From positions 2,480,001 through 2,544,000 of the forward strand of contig NZ_CP143545.1 in NCBI RefSeq assembly GCF_046237625.1: a stretch of 64,000 nucleotides of DNA, read 5' to 3'. This stretch comes from Paraperibacillus esterisolvens. Lineage in GTDB: Bacteria > Bacillota > Bacilli > Bacillales > DSM-1321. Positions within the stretch are counted from its first letter, which is position 1. Every line of letters begins with the position of its first letter. Position numbers and translations under genes: made by a program. The notes beneath the pieces are model-generated. The model had not been told where the DNA came from. It ran no database searches and worked only from the letters and a program-made list of their open reading frames with translations. Positions 14,497 to 23,344 of the stretch are shown here, piece after piece.

Positions 14497-14901
14497 TCAC
14501 CTTCTCAGCCATTTAATGGCTTCAATCCTCGTTCCTGCACCTTCAGCCGAGTCGATGGAGAATTCGTCCATAAGACGCTTAACTCCGGGTACCCCCGCAC
14601 CAAGACCGCCGGATGTTGAGTATCCATCTTCAAGTGCCAGCTTAATATCCTTCATTCCAGGACCTTTGTCTGCAGATATTATTTTAAGACCTTTTCTATG
14701 ATTATCCATGATTTCTTCCAGAATGATATTTCCGGGAAGTGCGTACAAAAAGATATTCCTTGCCAGCTCAGAAATAGCAGTGGTAATCCTGGCCTGATCC
14801 ACTGAACTGAAACCAAGCTCTTTTGCCGCATTCCTGCCTGCCTGGCGTGCAGCCACGATATCCCATTCGGATATGATAGGAATATTCTCTTTAATGGTCA
14901 T
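14497..14901 (-). CDS. rsbT: RsbT-type serine kinase / sigma-B activator
   Basis: 134-residue GHKL-fold switch kinase. In the stressosome pathway RsbT phosphorylates RsbS and RsbR, then leaves to activate the phosphatase RsbU. The sequence follows B. subtilis RsbT closely: EWDIVAARQAGRNAAKELGF, ITTAISELARNIFLYA (N-box), DKGPGM (G1) and STSGGLGAGVPGVKRLMDEF (G2). Its ATG overlaps the rsbS stop (ATGA), so the two are translationally coupled. RsbR, RsbU, RsbV, RsbW and SigB are not in the window; this looks like a separated or second stressosome module. Confidence 0.9.
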   Translation of the reverse strand: MTIKENIPIISEWDIVAARQAGRNAAKELGFSSVDQARITTAISELARNIFLYALPGNIILEEIMDNHRKGLKIISADKGPGMKDIKLALEDGYSTSGGLGAGVPGVKRLMDEFSIDSAEGAGTRIEAIKWLRR

Positions 14902-15254
14902 TGCACACCGCTTTCGTTCAGTATCTCAATACCTTTTTCTAAGTCGATGGCAGTATTTGCTGCATATAATGTGATTCCGAGCTCAACAAGTGTAATAGCA
15001 ACAGCTGGCTGGATGCCGGTCAATACGACCTTGCTGCCCATTAGACCGGACATACTGACGATATCACCAAGTACTTTTGCTATAAATGAATCAATCATGT
15101 CCAGTGACGTAAGATCGATGACAACTCCTCCAGCAGAAGTTTCATGAATTTTTTCCAGAAGATCTTCCTGAAGCTGTAGTGCACTCTGGTCATCCAGTTC
15201 AATTTGTATAGAAACTAAAAGTAAATTATTTAATTTTAATATTGGTATTCTCAT
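14898..15254 (-). CDS. rsbS: RsbS-type STAS-domain stressosome protein
   Basis: 118-residue STAS protein, the scaffold partner of RsbR that holds RsbT in the stressosome until stress. IPILKLNNLLLVSIQIELDDQSALQLQEDLL and LTSLDMIDSFIAKVLGDI match B. subtilis RsbS; Ser56 in DMIDSF corresponds to the phosphorylated serine. GGGGGGAACAAGC precedes the ATG. It is first in a two-gene unit with rsbT. An rsbR gene, normally directly upstream, is absent here: the next 270 bp are gene-free. Confidence 0.9.
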   Translation of the reverse strand: MRIPILKLNNLLLVSIQIELDDQSALQLQEDLLEKIHETSAGGVVIDLTSLDMIDSFIAKVLGDIVSMSGLMGSKVVLTGIQPAVAITLVELGITLYAANTAIDLEKGIEILNESGVQ

Positions 15255-15531
15255 GCTTGTTCCCCCCAGTAAGGAGTCTATTAACTACCTTATGCAGTCT
15301 AAATTAAATCCTATCAAAAATCATCCCATATATCCAGGTAATAGTATCAAATTCCTAATTTTTTATGATAATACTTCTGCAAATTCCTGTACCTTACAGA
15401 CTCTAACTTATAAAGGGATAATATTCCTTAATCTGGAGAATCTAATTCATGACATGCATGCTGGATAACCCCTGGATATTTATGAAAAGAATGGCATATG
15501 GATATCGCTTTATATAAAGGAGTGCATCATT

Positions 15532-15819
15532 TTGTTCAATTTCCCGCTGATCCAAACGAACTTTTGGGATGGCGTAATTGCTGTCCCGGTAGTTTTGCTT
15601 CTTACTGAAGCCGTTAAGCTTTTTTTAATGGTACCTAAGCATTTCATACCTTTTTTTGCTCTTGCGGCCGGTCTGTTGGTTTCCCTTTTTTTAAGTCACC
15701 CTAACAATTTCTGGGGAGCAGTATTCATGGGATATTTTTACGGGTACGGAGCAATCGGTACATATTCCTCCTTTAAAAACAGCTGGAGGGCTTTTCGGAA
15801 AGACCGGCGCATATATTGA
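15532..15819 (+). CDS. Small membrane protein (95 aa)
   Basis: 95 residues with two predicted membrane helices (about 13-32 and 38-57) plus a third weaker one near 63-80, and a basic C-terminus (KNSWRAFRKDRRIY). It starts at TTG 15532 with AAAGGAGTG about 8 nt upstream. The size and charge are holin-like, but no family is recognised and there is no lysis gene nearby. Stand-alone gene between rsbS (divergent) and a VOC gene 300 bp downstream. Confidence 0.6.
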   Translation: MFNFPLIQTNFWDGVIAVPVVLLLTEAVKLFLMVPKHFIPFFALAAGLLVSLFLSHPNNFWGAVFMGYFYGYGAIGTYSSFKNSWRAFRKDRRIY

Positions 15820-16118
15820 GATAAAATGTCCAACCATTAAGATGTAAAGAAATAACCTGGCGGCTTTCCAGGCCGGATCATTTATACCTGTTAACGGTCC
15901 AACCTCATATTATCCTGCATTCCATTCGGATACTTGCAAACCCGGCAGCAGGAATTTAACCAAATTGCTCCCCCCAACATTCCCTCCTTACATTAAATAC
16001 GTTCCTGGCAATCTCCGGTCTAAATCCGCTGGATCTTTTCTTTGCCGGTCCGCATCCTTTTCGTTTTAATAATCAGAAAAAGAGTTGTAAAATAAACCAA
16101 ACGGCAAAAAGGAAGGGA

Positions 16119-16913
16119 ATGCGTATATTGATAGAACTAGACCACATCGTTCATGCAGTGAACAGCAGGACGCACGCTGCACAAATTTTCAATATGAATG
16201 GCATAGGAATGCAGGAAGGAGGCAGGCACCCTGATTGGGGAACCAGTAATAGTATTTCTTATTTTGGCAGCAGCTACTTGGAGTTATTAAGCATTGATAA
16301 CCGGGAGACAGCCCGGAACAGCGATAATCCGCTGATCAGCCAGATATCATCCTTGAATGGTGATGAGGGCATCTTTCAAATGGCACTCAGGACCGATAAT
16401 ATCGAGGGAGATGCCATTACTTTTTCTAAGCTGGGCTTAACGGTGGCCGGTCCATTCTCCGGTCAGCGGATGACCGGCACTGGTGAGCTGCTTAGATGGA
16501 AGATGCTCTTTGTTTCATCTGCAAAATCCTCCTTCCATCTTCCCTTCTTTATTGAATGGGACCTTCCAGAAGGGAAAAAGCTGACGGGAACCAGCGACGG
16601 GTCTATAAATCAGACAGCAGATATTGGGAGAGTCCTTTACGCTGTACACGATATCGATTCAGTAATCAAAGATTGGAAGAAATGGTTCAATATCAGGAAA
16701 ATTAAGTCTTACACCAATAGCAGGGAATGGAATGCCATATGTACGGAAGTAAAGTTAGGCAGCGCCTCCATAACCTTTTTAGAACCAAAAGGCGAAGGGC
16801 TCATCAAGCAGGTTCTTTCCGATAAAGGACAAGGGCCCTTTGGAATTGAATTCACGGAGAATACCGGTCAAGGAAAAATCCATGATCTGGCGGGCGGCTA
16901 TTATCTTTTTTAA
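16119..16913 (+). CDS. Glyoxalase-like (VOC superfamily) protein
   Basis: 264 residues made of two vicinal-oxygen-chelate halves, as in the Glyoxalase_3 type. The first begins LIELDHIVHAVNSRTHAAQIFNMNGIGMQEGGRHPDWGTSNSISYFG with YLELLSI; the second has IGRVLYAVHDIDSVIKDWKKWFNI and ASITFLEPKGEG. His9 and Glu residues at the strand ends could form a metal site. The ATG follows AAGGAAGGGA at short spacing. The gene is single, closed by a shared terminator. Substrate unknown. Confidence 0.7.
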   Translation: MRILIELDHIVHAVNSRTHAAQIFNMNGIGMQEGGRHPDWGTSNSISYFGSSYLELLSIDNRETARNSDNPLISQISSLNGDEGIFQMALRTDNIEGDAITFSKLGLTVAGPFSGQRMTGTGELLRWKMLFVSSAKSSFHLPFFIEWDLPEGKKLTGTSDGSINQTADIGRVLYAVHDIDSVIKDWKKWFNIRKIKSYTNSREWNAICTEVKLGSASITFLEPKGEGLIKQVLSDKGQGPFGIEFTENTGQGKIHDLAGGYYLF

Positions 16914-16924
16914 GTCTGCCAAAA

Positions 16925-16968
16925 GAAGCCTCTGTCCCTCTTAAATTAATAAGAGAGACGGAGGCTTC
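16925..16968. terminator. Bidirectional terminator
   Basis: Long stem GAAGCCTC...GAGGCTTC extended by TCTTA/TAAGA between the convergent VOC and DUF378 genes; the minus strand has TTTT after the stem. Confidence 0.7.
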
Positions 16969-16984
16969 ATTAAAAATCAGGCAG

Positions 16985-17173
16985 CTATTTACCCTTTAAC
17001 TTCAAAAATATTTGATAAAGTGCAGAAAAGCCTACCAGCCAGTATACCGTACTGACAGCAGATGGTGCTGAACCTAACAGCCCTTCTACAAAATTATAGC
17101 CCGCTGCTTCAAAAGCCCAATTCAGGCCTCCTGCAGCGAGCAGAAGCCAGGTAATGAAGGATAAAAATTTCAT
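16985..17173 (-). CDS. DUF378 family membrane protein (YuzA type)
   Basis: 62 residues with two membrane helices: KFLSFITWLLLAAGGLNWAFEAAGYN and VSTVYWLVGFSALYQIFL. The pattern GGLNW followed by a loop and a second helix ending near LYQ is typical of DUF378. ATG at 17171-17173 follows GGGAGG; an upstream frame extension is not needed. Function unknown. Confidence 0.75.
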   Translation of the reverse strand: MKFLSFITWLLLAAGGLNWAFEAAGYNFVEGLLGSAPSAVSTVYWLVGFSALYQIFLKLKGK

Positions 17174-17260
17174 ACGATCAACCTCCCTTTCCAATATAGA
17201 AAACGCTTTCTGAGGTATCATATGCGGTATTCTTCCCCGGTGTTTGTGCTTATGAAAAAT

Positions 17261-17289
17261 AAAAAAAGAGGCCCGAACTCCCGGGCCCC
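17261..17289 (-). terminator. Terminator of the malR-type regulator gene
   Basis: 8-bp stem GAGGCCCG/CGGGCCCC (one G-T pair), 6-nt loop, then seven T on the minus strand. Confidence 0.8.
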
Positions 17290-17296
17290 TGCATTA

Positions 17297-18346
17297 TCAA
17301 TTAAATTCTTTCATTTTTACCTGCTGAGTTGTCTTACGCGGAATTATTTCCGTCGGCACCGTTATGCTCTTTGGTGAACTGTTTTCCTCTTCAATCAAGT
17401 CAACCACACAGCGTGCTGCCTCATAGCCAAGCTGATATATGTGGACTTCAACTGTTGTCAGCGGGGGTGAAGTGAATTCTGAGAAAAACAGATTGTTGAA
17501 ACTGACAACATTCATTTCTTCCGGTACTTTAATGCCCCGTTCGTTCAGGGCATTCAGGATACCCAGTGCTAGAATGTCATCTGTAACAAATAAGGCTGTG
17601 GGCCTGTCTCCGGCATCCAGCAGTTCAGTTACCGCCTTTTTTCCGCCATCCATAATAAAATCTGTATGTTTTATATACGAATCCGGGATAGTAATGCCGG
17701 CAAGAGCCAGGGCATCCTGAAAGCCATTCAGCCTGTTCTGGGTTACAATCAGTTTCTTTTTTCCCCCAATGAAGGCAATCCGCTCATGTCCAAGTGAAAT
17801 GAGATATTCCGTAAGCTCCCTTGAAACTGCGTAGTTATCATTATCCACAAATGTGATTTTCCTTCCGGCATCCTCAGGCGGCCGGCCGACCAGGACAAAC
17901 GGAAATGCTTGGCCAGTCAGGAAATTTATCACAGGATCTTCTTCGCTGGAGTACAACAGAATAATTCCGTCCACCCTCTTCCCCTTGACCATTTTGATTA
18001 CATCATCATATATCTCCTCATCCGTTTCACCAGTGGTTATATATAATGAATAATCCGCCGCATTGGCAAAGGCACCGATGCCTTTGATCACATCCTGGAA
18101 GAAGGGATTTTGAAAGAAATGGTTTCCTCTTTGCGCAGAGACGGGCATGACTATCCCTATGGATTTTGTGGCCCGGTTTGCCAGATTCCTTGCATGAAAG
18201 TTTGGGTAATAGCCGAGCTGGTCCATTACCTTGCGGACCTTTTTTTTCGTTTTCTCAGTTATTTTTGGGCTGTCTGCTATCACCCTTGAGACTGTCGAAG
18301 GTGCAACATTTGCCTCTTTGGCTATATCTTTAATTGTAATTGCCAT
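17297..18346 (-). CDS. malR: LacI-family maltodextrin regulator (MalR/MdxR type)
   Basis: 349-residue repressor or activator. Residues 3-25 (ITIKDIAKEANVAPSTVSRVIAD) are the LacI helix-turn-helix, followed by a periplasmic-binding-protein-like sugar-sensing domain with IGIVMP, HERIAFIGG and FVTDDILALG. ATG at 18344-18346 is preferred (AGGA upstream) over a start seven codons earlier. It is the last gene of the maltodextrin cluster. Near-identical candidate operators (TGAAAwCGGTTGC) lie in front of malE and the neopullulanase gene and are its likely targets. Assignment as the maltose regulator rests on context plus family. Confidence 0.88.
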   Translation of the reverse strand: MAITIKDIAKEANVAPSTVSRVIADSPKITEKTKKKVRKVMDQLGYYPNFHARNLANRATKSIGIVMPVSAQRGNHFFQNPFFQDVIKGIGAFANAADYSLYITTGETDEEIYDDVIKMVKGKRVDGIILLYSSEEDPVINFLTGQAFPFVLVGRPPEDAGRKITFVDNDNYAVSRELTEYLISLGHERIAFIGGKKKLIVTQNRLNGFQDALALAGITIPDSYIKHTDFIMDGGKKAVTELLDAGDRPTALFVTDDILALGILNALNERGIKVPEEMNVVSFNNLFFSEFTSPPLTTVEVHIYQLGYEAARCVVDLIEEENSSPKSITVPTEIIPRKTTQQVKMKEFN

Positions 18347-18442
18347 ACTGACCAGTCCTAATTTCATATTTCACATCGTCAATAACTTAAATCTATCATA
18401 ACTTGCCAAACAGGAAGAAAGCAAATCCCTGAATAGCTCAAG

Positions 18443-19333
18443 TTACCCTTTATTCGCACCTGCTGTAATTCCGCTGATTAGATATTTCTGAAGGAATGCA
18501 TACAGAAGGGTAATCGGAACAGCGACCAGGATGGCTCCTGCTGCGAACATAGTAAAGTTGGTATTGGTATTTCCATTAATAAATTCAAATAAACCGATTG
18601 CCAAAGTCTTTTTCTCATTCGAGCTGATCAATAGCCTTGGAAGGATGAAGTCCATCCATGGAGCCATAAACTGAGTGAGAGCTACAAATGTAAGAATCGG
18701 CTTAGACAGCGGCAGGATGATTTTAAAGAATATCTGCGTCTTAGTCGCACCATCAATCATGGCCGATTCATCGAGAGATTTTGGAACGGACTGCAGATAT
18801 CCTTTGATCAGCCAGGTATTGAATGGAATCTGGCCGGCTGCATAAACAATGACCAATCCCCAGTGGCTGTTTAACAGGCCGAAATTCAAGAAAAGGATGT
18901 AGATGGCGATCATCCCCATGAAAGATGGAAACATCTGCAGGATTAGGATTGCCATGAGACCCGCCTTTTTACCTTTAAACTTGAACCTTGAAAAAATATA
19001 AGCTGCGGATGTGCTGAGCAGAACAGAAAAAATCATGTTCAGCACGGCAATCTTCAACGTATTCCAGTACCAGTCAAGAAATTTAGTTTTTTCGATCAGA
19101 TTCACGTAATGGATAAGAGTCGGATTTTCAGGGATTGGTGTGGCATTGGCAAGACCCGTTGATTCACCAAAAGATGCGCCCACAATCCAGATGATCGGAA
19201 ATACGACCGCTGCTGCTACAATGATGAGCTGTGCATAAATCAGGATGGTAATAATTGCGTTCTTGAGTTTATAGGATGTCTTACTTCGCGCCTTGACTGC
19301 TGTATTCTTATTCACGCTTGTTACAGTTTCCAT
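18443..19333 (-). CDS. malG: Maltodextrin ABC transporter permease MalG/MdxG
   Basis: 296-residue inner-membrane permease. Six hydrophobic helices are visible, with the ABC permease EAA-type loop LDESAMIDGATKTQIFFKIILPLSKP and the C-terminus ISGITAGANKG typical of MalG. ATG at 19331-19333 has GAGGAGG 9 nt upstream, lying one base after the malF stop. It forms the channel with MalF; no MalK-like ATPase gene is present in the window, so a shared ATPase (MsmX in B. subtilis) is expected to energise the system. Confidence 0.92.
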   Translation of the reverse strand: METVTSVNKNTAVKARSKTSYKLKNAIITILIYAQLIIVAAAVVFPIIWIVGASFGESTGLANATPIPENPTLIHYVNLIEKTKFLDWYWNTLKIAVLNMIFSVLLSTSAAYIFSRFKFKGKKAGLMAILILQMFPSFMGMIAIYILFLNFGLLNSHWGLVIVYAAGQIPFNTWLIKGYLQSVPKSLDESAMIDGATKTQIFFKIILPLSKPILTFVALTQFMAPWMDFILPRLLISSNEKKTLAIGLFEFINGNTNTNFTMFAAGAILVAVPITLLYAFLQKYLISGITAGANKG

Positions 19334-19334
19334 C

Positions 19335-20714
19335 TTATGCACCCTCCTCATCTTTAAAGGCATTGGTCCTTGAGAAATTCCAGGCAGAGATAGACCCGAT
19401 TACCAGGAATATGATAATGGACATAACGGACGCCATATTATACATCTTATTATCAATGGTGAGCTTATAAATCCAGGTGATCAGAATGTCGGTGTATCCT
19501 GCAAATTGATAACTCGGGTTGGTTGGCCCTCCCTGGGTAAGGAAGTAAATGACCCCAAAGTTATTGAAATTCGCTGCAAAGGACATAATCAACAGCGGAG
19601 CGGTAGCACTCAGGACAAGGGGAAATGTAAGTTTCCAAAATTCCTGTGAAGGGTTGGCACCATCGATTTTTGCCGCTTCGAATATCTCTTTATCGAGGCT
19701 GGTCATGATACCGCTCATCAATGCCATGAAATAAGGGAAACCAAGCCATAAATTAATTAATAGAATCATAGCCCTTGCCAGGTTTGGCGTGGAAGAATCC
19801 GTGAACCAGGATATCCTGTGGTCCGCAAGGCCAATATCCATCAAGAACTGGCTGACTGGCCCGAATTGGCCATTAAACAGCGTTTTGAATACCAGCAGTG
19901 AGATCATGCCTGGAATAGCCCATGGCAGGATGAAAATGGTGCGCCAGACTTTTTTGCCTTTGACTCGCTTATTATTAAGGATGACTGCCTGGAATAACCC
20001 TCCAAAGAAGCAGGTGACAGTTGAAAGCACGGCCCAGGCAAGTGTCCAGCCGAACACACCCATAAAAGTCCTTGACCAGATAGGAAGCTGGAACAGATTA
20101 ATGAAGTTATCGAATCCAACCCAATCTACAAGCTTTGCAGGAGGAAGGTGGGAGCCGTTGTAATTGGTGAAAGCAATGACCATGCCGAATATGATCGGCA
20201 TCAGACAGATTAGCACGAGCATTATAATGGAAGGAGTCAGAACAATATACTCAAACATGCTGCTCCACAATTCATCGATATATTCCCTTGTCTTAGGAAC
20301 AATTCCTGTCTTATTTACCTGCCTCCGGGTTTTGACAGCGTCTTTGATGTTCCAGATGTATATGGATAAAAAGATTAAAAGAAATATGACACCGATGATT
20401 CCGTTAATTAAAAGAACAATTGAATGATCCCCATCTGTAAGCCCGGTAATGGACATCCGCCTTGGAATTTCGCCAAGTGTCGTCATGCCCCAGAGCCCCT
20501 TTAGGAAGAAGCCTCCATTTTCCCGGAAACTGTAGCCGCCCGATAAATCTGTATATTGCCCTGAAAGCACTTCTATCAGTACCAGCAGGATCTGCATGAA
20601 GAAAAAGAATAATGCCTTAACAGGCTGTTTATTCATGAGCTGGCCAATACCCCAGATAATGGCAGAGGCAATCCCGGGTATGACCGGTTTTTGATTTGGC
20701 ATTCCATTCCCCAT
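19335..20714 (-). CDS. malF: Maltodextrin ABC transporter permease MalF/MdxF
   Basis: 459 residues, eight hydrophobic segments; the N-terminal extension with two extra helices and a ~90-residue loop is usual for Gram-positive MalF/MdxF. The EAA loop is LDKEIFEAAKIDGANPSQEFWKLTFPLV. AAAGGAGGAG precedes the ATG. It is separated from malE by 150 bp holding an attenuating hairpin, and followed by malG with a 1-bp gap. Confidence 0.92.
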   Translation of the reverse strand: MGNGMPNQKPVIPGIASAIIWGIGQLMNKQPVKALFFFFMQILLVLIEVLSGQYTDLSGGYSFRENGGFFLKGLWGMTTLGEIPRRMSITGLTDGDHSIVLLINGIIGVIFLLIFLSIYIWNIKDAVKTRRQVNKTGIVPKTREYIDELWSSMFEYIVLTPSIIMLVLICLMPIIFGMVIAFTNYNGSHLPPAKLVDWVGFDNFINLFQLPIWSRTFMGVFGWTLAWAVLSTVTCFFGGLFQAVILNNKRVKGKKVWRTIFILPWAIPGMISLLVFKTLFNGQFGPVSQFLMDIGLADHRISWFTDSSTPNLARAMILLINLWLGFPYFMALMSGIMTSLDKEIFEAAKIDGANPSQEFWKLTFPLVLSATAPLLIMSFAANFNNFGVIYFLTQGGPTNPSYQFAGYTDILITWIYKLTIDNKMYNMASVMSIIIFLVIGSISAWNFSRTNAFKDEEGA

Positions 20715-20816
20715 GTTTCTCTCCTCCTTTTATTAATAGGTTCCCCTATATAAATCAGCAATCCGAAACTGGATTGTAATATTCAGCTTTAAGAAAAAAC
20801 CCTCATTTATAATAAA

Positions 20817-20847
20817 TTGCCTCATCCACTTTTACATGGAGAGGCAA
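20817..20847 (-). terminator. Intercistronic hairpin between malE and malF (partial terminator)
   Basis: Stem TTGCCTC...GAGGCAA with additional CCA/TGG pairing, followed on the minus strand by TTTATTAT. Such structures let the binding-protein gene be expressed above the permease genes. Confidence 0.6.
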
Positions 20848-20865
20848 TCGTTTACAATTTCAGGA

Positions 20866-22215
20866 TTATTTACCTTGTGACTGCAGCAATGCCTGATAAT
20901 CTTCTGTTGCTTTCTTTTGAGCTGCTTTTATGTCAAGCAGGCCATTCCACACATTTACATACATAGCCTTGGCAGGATCCCAATAGCTTGCCATTTCCGG
21001 AATGGATGGCATCGGCGTTGAGTTGGCAGCCTGCTCGGCAACTCCTTTAAGAAGCTCGTCATCTGCAAGGCCCGTTACTTTGGATGCTGCTTTTTCTTTT
21101 AGAGCAGGAAGCTTTCCAGTTGTTTTGTACAGTACTTCCGCACCTTCTTCAGAGGCCAGGAACATAGCGAACACACGCGCTGCTCCAGGGTATTTAGAAT
21201 ATGCAGAAACGTTAGCAATCTGGTTACCGGAGAATGTTTTCGGCTTTTCTCCATTTATAGTCGGAATAGTAGTGATTCCATATTCAAACTTGTTCTTTTC
21301 TGCACCTTTGTTTGCATCAGCGATGGCCCATGGTCCTGTGATCAGGTATGGAGTTTTGCCTTTTACAAATTCAAGTGTTGTAGTATCGTTTGTAGCATCT
21401 TCAGCATTTACATCCCATACCGGGCGAAGGGTTTGGAAGAATTCCAGACCTTTTGTTACTTCCTCTGATTCAAAGTCCAATTTCTTCGGATCATTTCCAT
21501 CTTTTCCAAACAGCTCAAAACCATTTGCAGTCAGGAAGAAATGGTTTGTGTAAGAATTTCCTGATTCCCAGCGGATTGTCCATTGGTTCTTAGCTTTGTT
21601 GTTGTATGTCTTAGAAAGCTCGACGATGTCTTTCCAATCTTTTGCCGGCTCATCAGAACCAGTCAGTTCCTTAAGAAGTGTCTTGTTATAGAATAATGCA
21701 ATAGATTCTGTGGAAATTGGAACACCATAATATTGGCCGTCATTTTCTACAGTTCCCAGGGCAGATTTAATAATTTTATCTTTAAGCTGTTCATCATAAC
21801 GTCCCATAGGACCGATGATAGAATCTGCAAGTGATGGGCCGATTCCGTCATGCGGCTGGATGAAAACGTCAGCACCAAGGCCTGCTTCGCCGTCAAGCGC
21901 CATTTTGGATCTTGCGTCAACCGCGCCAACCTTTTCATACTCTACTTTTACTTTTGGATACTTTTTATTCCAAGCTTCAATAATAGCGTTTGCATAATCG
22001 TCATTATCAGTCCAGAATTTTAAAGAGCCATTTCCATCAAGAAGATCTTTTTCTATCTTGTAACCGTTTTCTTTATCGTCCCATGGCAGATCATCTTTAG
22101 CTTCTTCTTTCTCTGAATTGGAAGCGTTTTCTTTCTTGCTGCAGCCAGCAAAAGCTACAAGCACTAATGATAAAGCTAAAAGCAGCAGCGACCATTTTTT
22201 TACAGCCTTTTTCAT
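20866..22215 (-). CDS. malE: Maltodextrin-binding lipoprotein MalE/MdxE
   Basis: 449-residue extracellular solute-binding protein. Signal peptide MKKAVKKWSLLLLALSLVLVAFAGC, with Cys25 lipidated, then a Ser/Asn/Glu linker and a type 1 solute-binding fold: LKFWTDNDDYANAIIEAWNKKYP, DVFIQPHDGIGPSLAD, VPISTESIALFYNKTLL and YLITGPWAI. GGGAGAGG precedes the ATG. A strong sigma-A promoter and a LacI-type operator lie directly upstream. It delivers maltodextrins to MalF/MalG. Confidence 0.93.
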   Translation of the reverse strand: MKKAVKKWSLLLLALSLVLVAFAGCSKKENASNSEKEEAKDDLPWDDKENGYKIEKDLLDGNGSLKFWTDNDDYANAIIEAWNKKYPKVKVEYEKVGAVDARSKMALDGEAGLGADVFIQPHDGIGPSLADSIIGPMGRYDEQLKDKIIKSALGTVENDGQYYGVPISTESIALFYNKTLLKELTGSDEPAKDWKDIVELSKTYNNKAKNQWTIRWESGNSYTNHFFLTANGFELFGKDGNDPKKLDFESEEVTKGLEFFQTLRPVWDVNAEDATNDTTTLEFVKGKTPYLITGPWAIADANKGAEKNKFEYGITTIPTINGEKPKTFSGNQIANVSAYSKYPGAARVFAMFLASEEGAEVLYKTTGKLPALKEKAASKVTGLADDELLKGVAEQAANSTPMPSIPEMASYWDPAKAMYVNVWNGLLDIKAAQKKATEDYQALLQSQGK

Positions 22216-22247
22216 TTTCTAGCACCTCTCCCTTTAATTAAACGGAT

Positions 22248-22263
22248 TGAGCAACCGTTTTCA
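22248..22263 (-). promoter_or_regulatory. LacI-family operator (MalR or CcpA site) before malE
   Basis: TGAAAACGGTTGCTCA on the minus strand, just downstream of the -10 box, so binding would block the promoter. It nearly matches the site before the neopullulanase gene and the cre consensus TGWAANCGNTNWCA at 12 of 14. Confidence 0.7.
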
Positions 22264-22268
22264 CAAAA

Positions 22269-22297
22269 ATCATATTATATTAGATTTGTAATGTCAA
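22269..22297 (-). promoter_or_regulatory. Sigma-A promoter of malEFG
   Basis: TTGACA, 17 nt, TATGAT on the minus strand. Confidence 0.85.
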
Positions 22298-22301
22298 TTT
22301 G

Positions 22302-22375
22302 ATTTTTTAAAAAATTTGTCAGCGAAGTTCCTTTCTTCATCCTTTTCCAGTTTCCGGAAGGCGTAATCCGCTGAC
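22302..22375 (-). terminator. Possible terminator of yvdJ
   Basis: GTCAGCG/CGCTGAC (22318-22324, 22369-22375) close a long loop, followed on the minus strand by AAATTTTTT. The loop of 44 nt is large, so efficiency is doubtful. Confidence 0.35.
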
Positions 22376-22392
22376 ATACAAGTGGCATTACT

Positions 22393-23172
22393 TTAGCTGA
22401 GGTGCTTGCGGAATAAATAATAGCCCATGAAGATTAAGCCAAAATTATAGATGGTATAGACGAATGCCGCAGATGCCAAGCTTCCTATTACGAAAGCGGC
22501 GATGGCAGGGATGGTGGCTGCATAAGAGAACATAATGAATATCTCCCCATAGCTCCTTCTGTCCTTCAAACGGTAATTCATGGGAAGTGCAAACAGTGAT
22601 ATCAGTGCAATAAAAATAATATTTAATAAAAAGCTGAGCGGATAGATAAACTGCATGGCTGGTATGGCCATATGAGGTTTTGAAACGGCTGCTATCTCCT
22701 TCAGCAGCCCATCGCCATCTTTATACCTGGCAGCATCAAAATTCGTCATATTACTGCTACCATAAGGAATTTTCAGCTGAATTCCATATGAGTTGACTAC
22801 AAGGATCTCTTTTGTGAACAGGATAAAGGAATCCTCCCTGCCTGCATTCTCATATGAGGCATCCGGGTCAGCCGCTATATATTCTTTCCCTGCCTCTGCC
22901 TTTAGTTTACCTGTTTTTTCTGAAAGACGGCCATCAACGATCTTTATCCCGCTGATCTGCTCATGCCATGTATCACTTTTTGAAAGTTCAGGGAATGCAG
23001 CTTCATATAATCTGGTTTCATCAGCTTTCAAAACCTGAATTACAAGGGGAAATGCAATGAGGGTACCGATTAATATGTTTTGGAGTATGATTTTGTACCA
23101 TTTTTTCTTTCCGAGGTGAGAAACGGCTCCAGGGCTGAATCTATTTCTTATGAAATTTCTTAAAAACAACAT
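22393..23172 (-). CDS. yvdJ: DUF1189 membrane protein (YvdJ type)
   Basis: 259-residue membrane protein: one helix near 30-46, a ~110-residue extracytoplasmic part, then several helices in the last 90 residues (YPLSFLLNIIFIALISLFALP and others). DUF1189 proteins accompany maltodextrin genes in Bacilli (YvdJ in the B. subtilis yvdE-J cluster), and this one sits between malE and the divergent neopullulanase gene. Function is unknown; a role in handling maltodextrins at the membrane is inferred from context only. Confidence 0.75.
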   Translation of the reverse strand: MLFLRNFIRNRFSPGAVSHLGKKKWYKIILQNILIGTLIAFPLVIQVLKADETRLYEAAFPELSKSDTWHEQISGIKIVDGRLSEKTGKLKAEAGKEYIAADPDASYENAGREDSFILFTKEILVVNSYGIQLKIPYGSSNMTNFDAARYKDGDGLLKEIAAVSKPHMAIPAMQFIYPLSFLLNIIFIALISLFALPMNYRLKDRRSYGEIFIMFSYAATIPAIAAFVIGSLASAAFVYTIYNFGLIFMGYYLFRKHLS

Positions 23173-23249
23173 GCTTTTTTCCTGCCTTCTCTCATGAATT
23201 TCATTGCCAGGCTGCTACTGTTCTACTATTTTACAAAATTCACTATTAT

Positions 23250-23278
23250 TTGACTTTACTAGCCTGGCAGATTACATT
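23250..23278 (+). promoter_or_regulatory. Promoter of the neopullulanase gene
   Basis: TTGACT, 17 nt, TACATT on the plus strand. Confidence 0.6.
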
Positions 23279-23294
23279 ATTAATGATAGTGTAA

Positions 23295-23310
23295 TGAAAT
23301 CGGTTGCAGA
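23295..23310 (+). promoter_or_regulatory. LacI-family operator before the neopullulanase gene
   Basis: TGAAATCGGTTGCAGA, 17 nt downstream of the -10 box; shares TGAAAwCGGTTGC with the malE operator, indicating one regulator for both divergent units. Confidence 0.7.
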
Positions 23311-23344
23311 ATAAAAGGGTTTTTTAAAAAAAGGGAGGATTTTC

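Noticed and set aside
15253..15468. 71-codon plus-strand frame starting in the rsbS ribosome site
   Set aside because: It overlaps the rsbS start, lacks a ribosome site and has no coding character.
15532..15819. Holin of a prophage remnant
   Set aside because: Size and charge fit, but no lysin, integrase or other phage gene is near.
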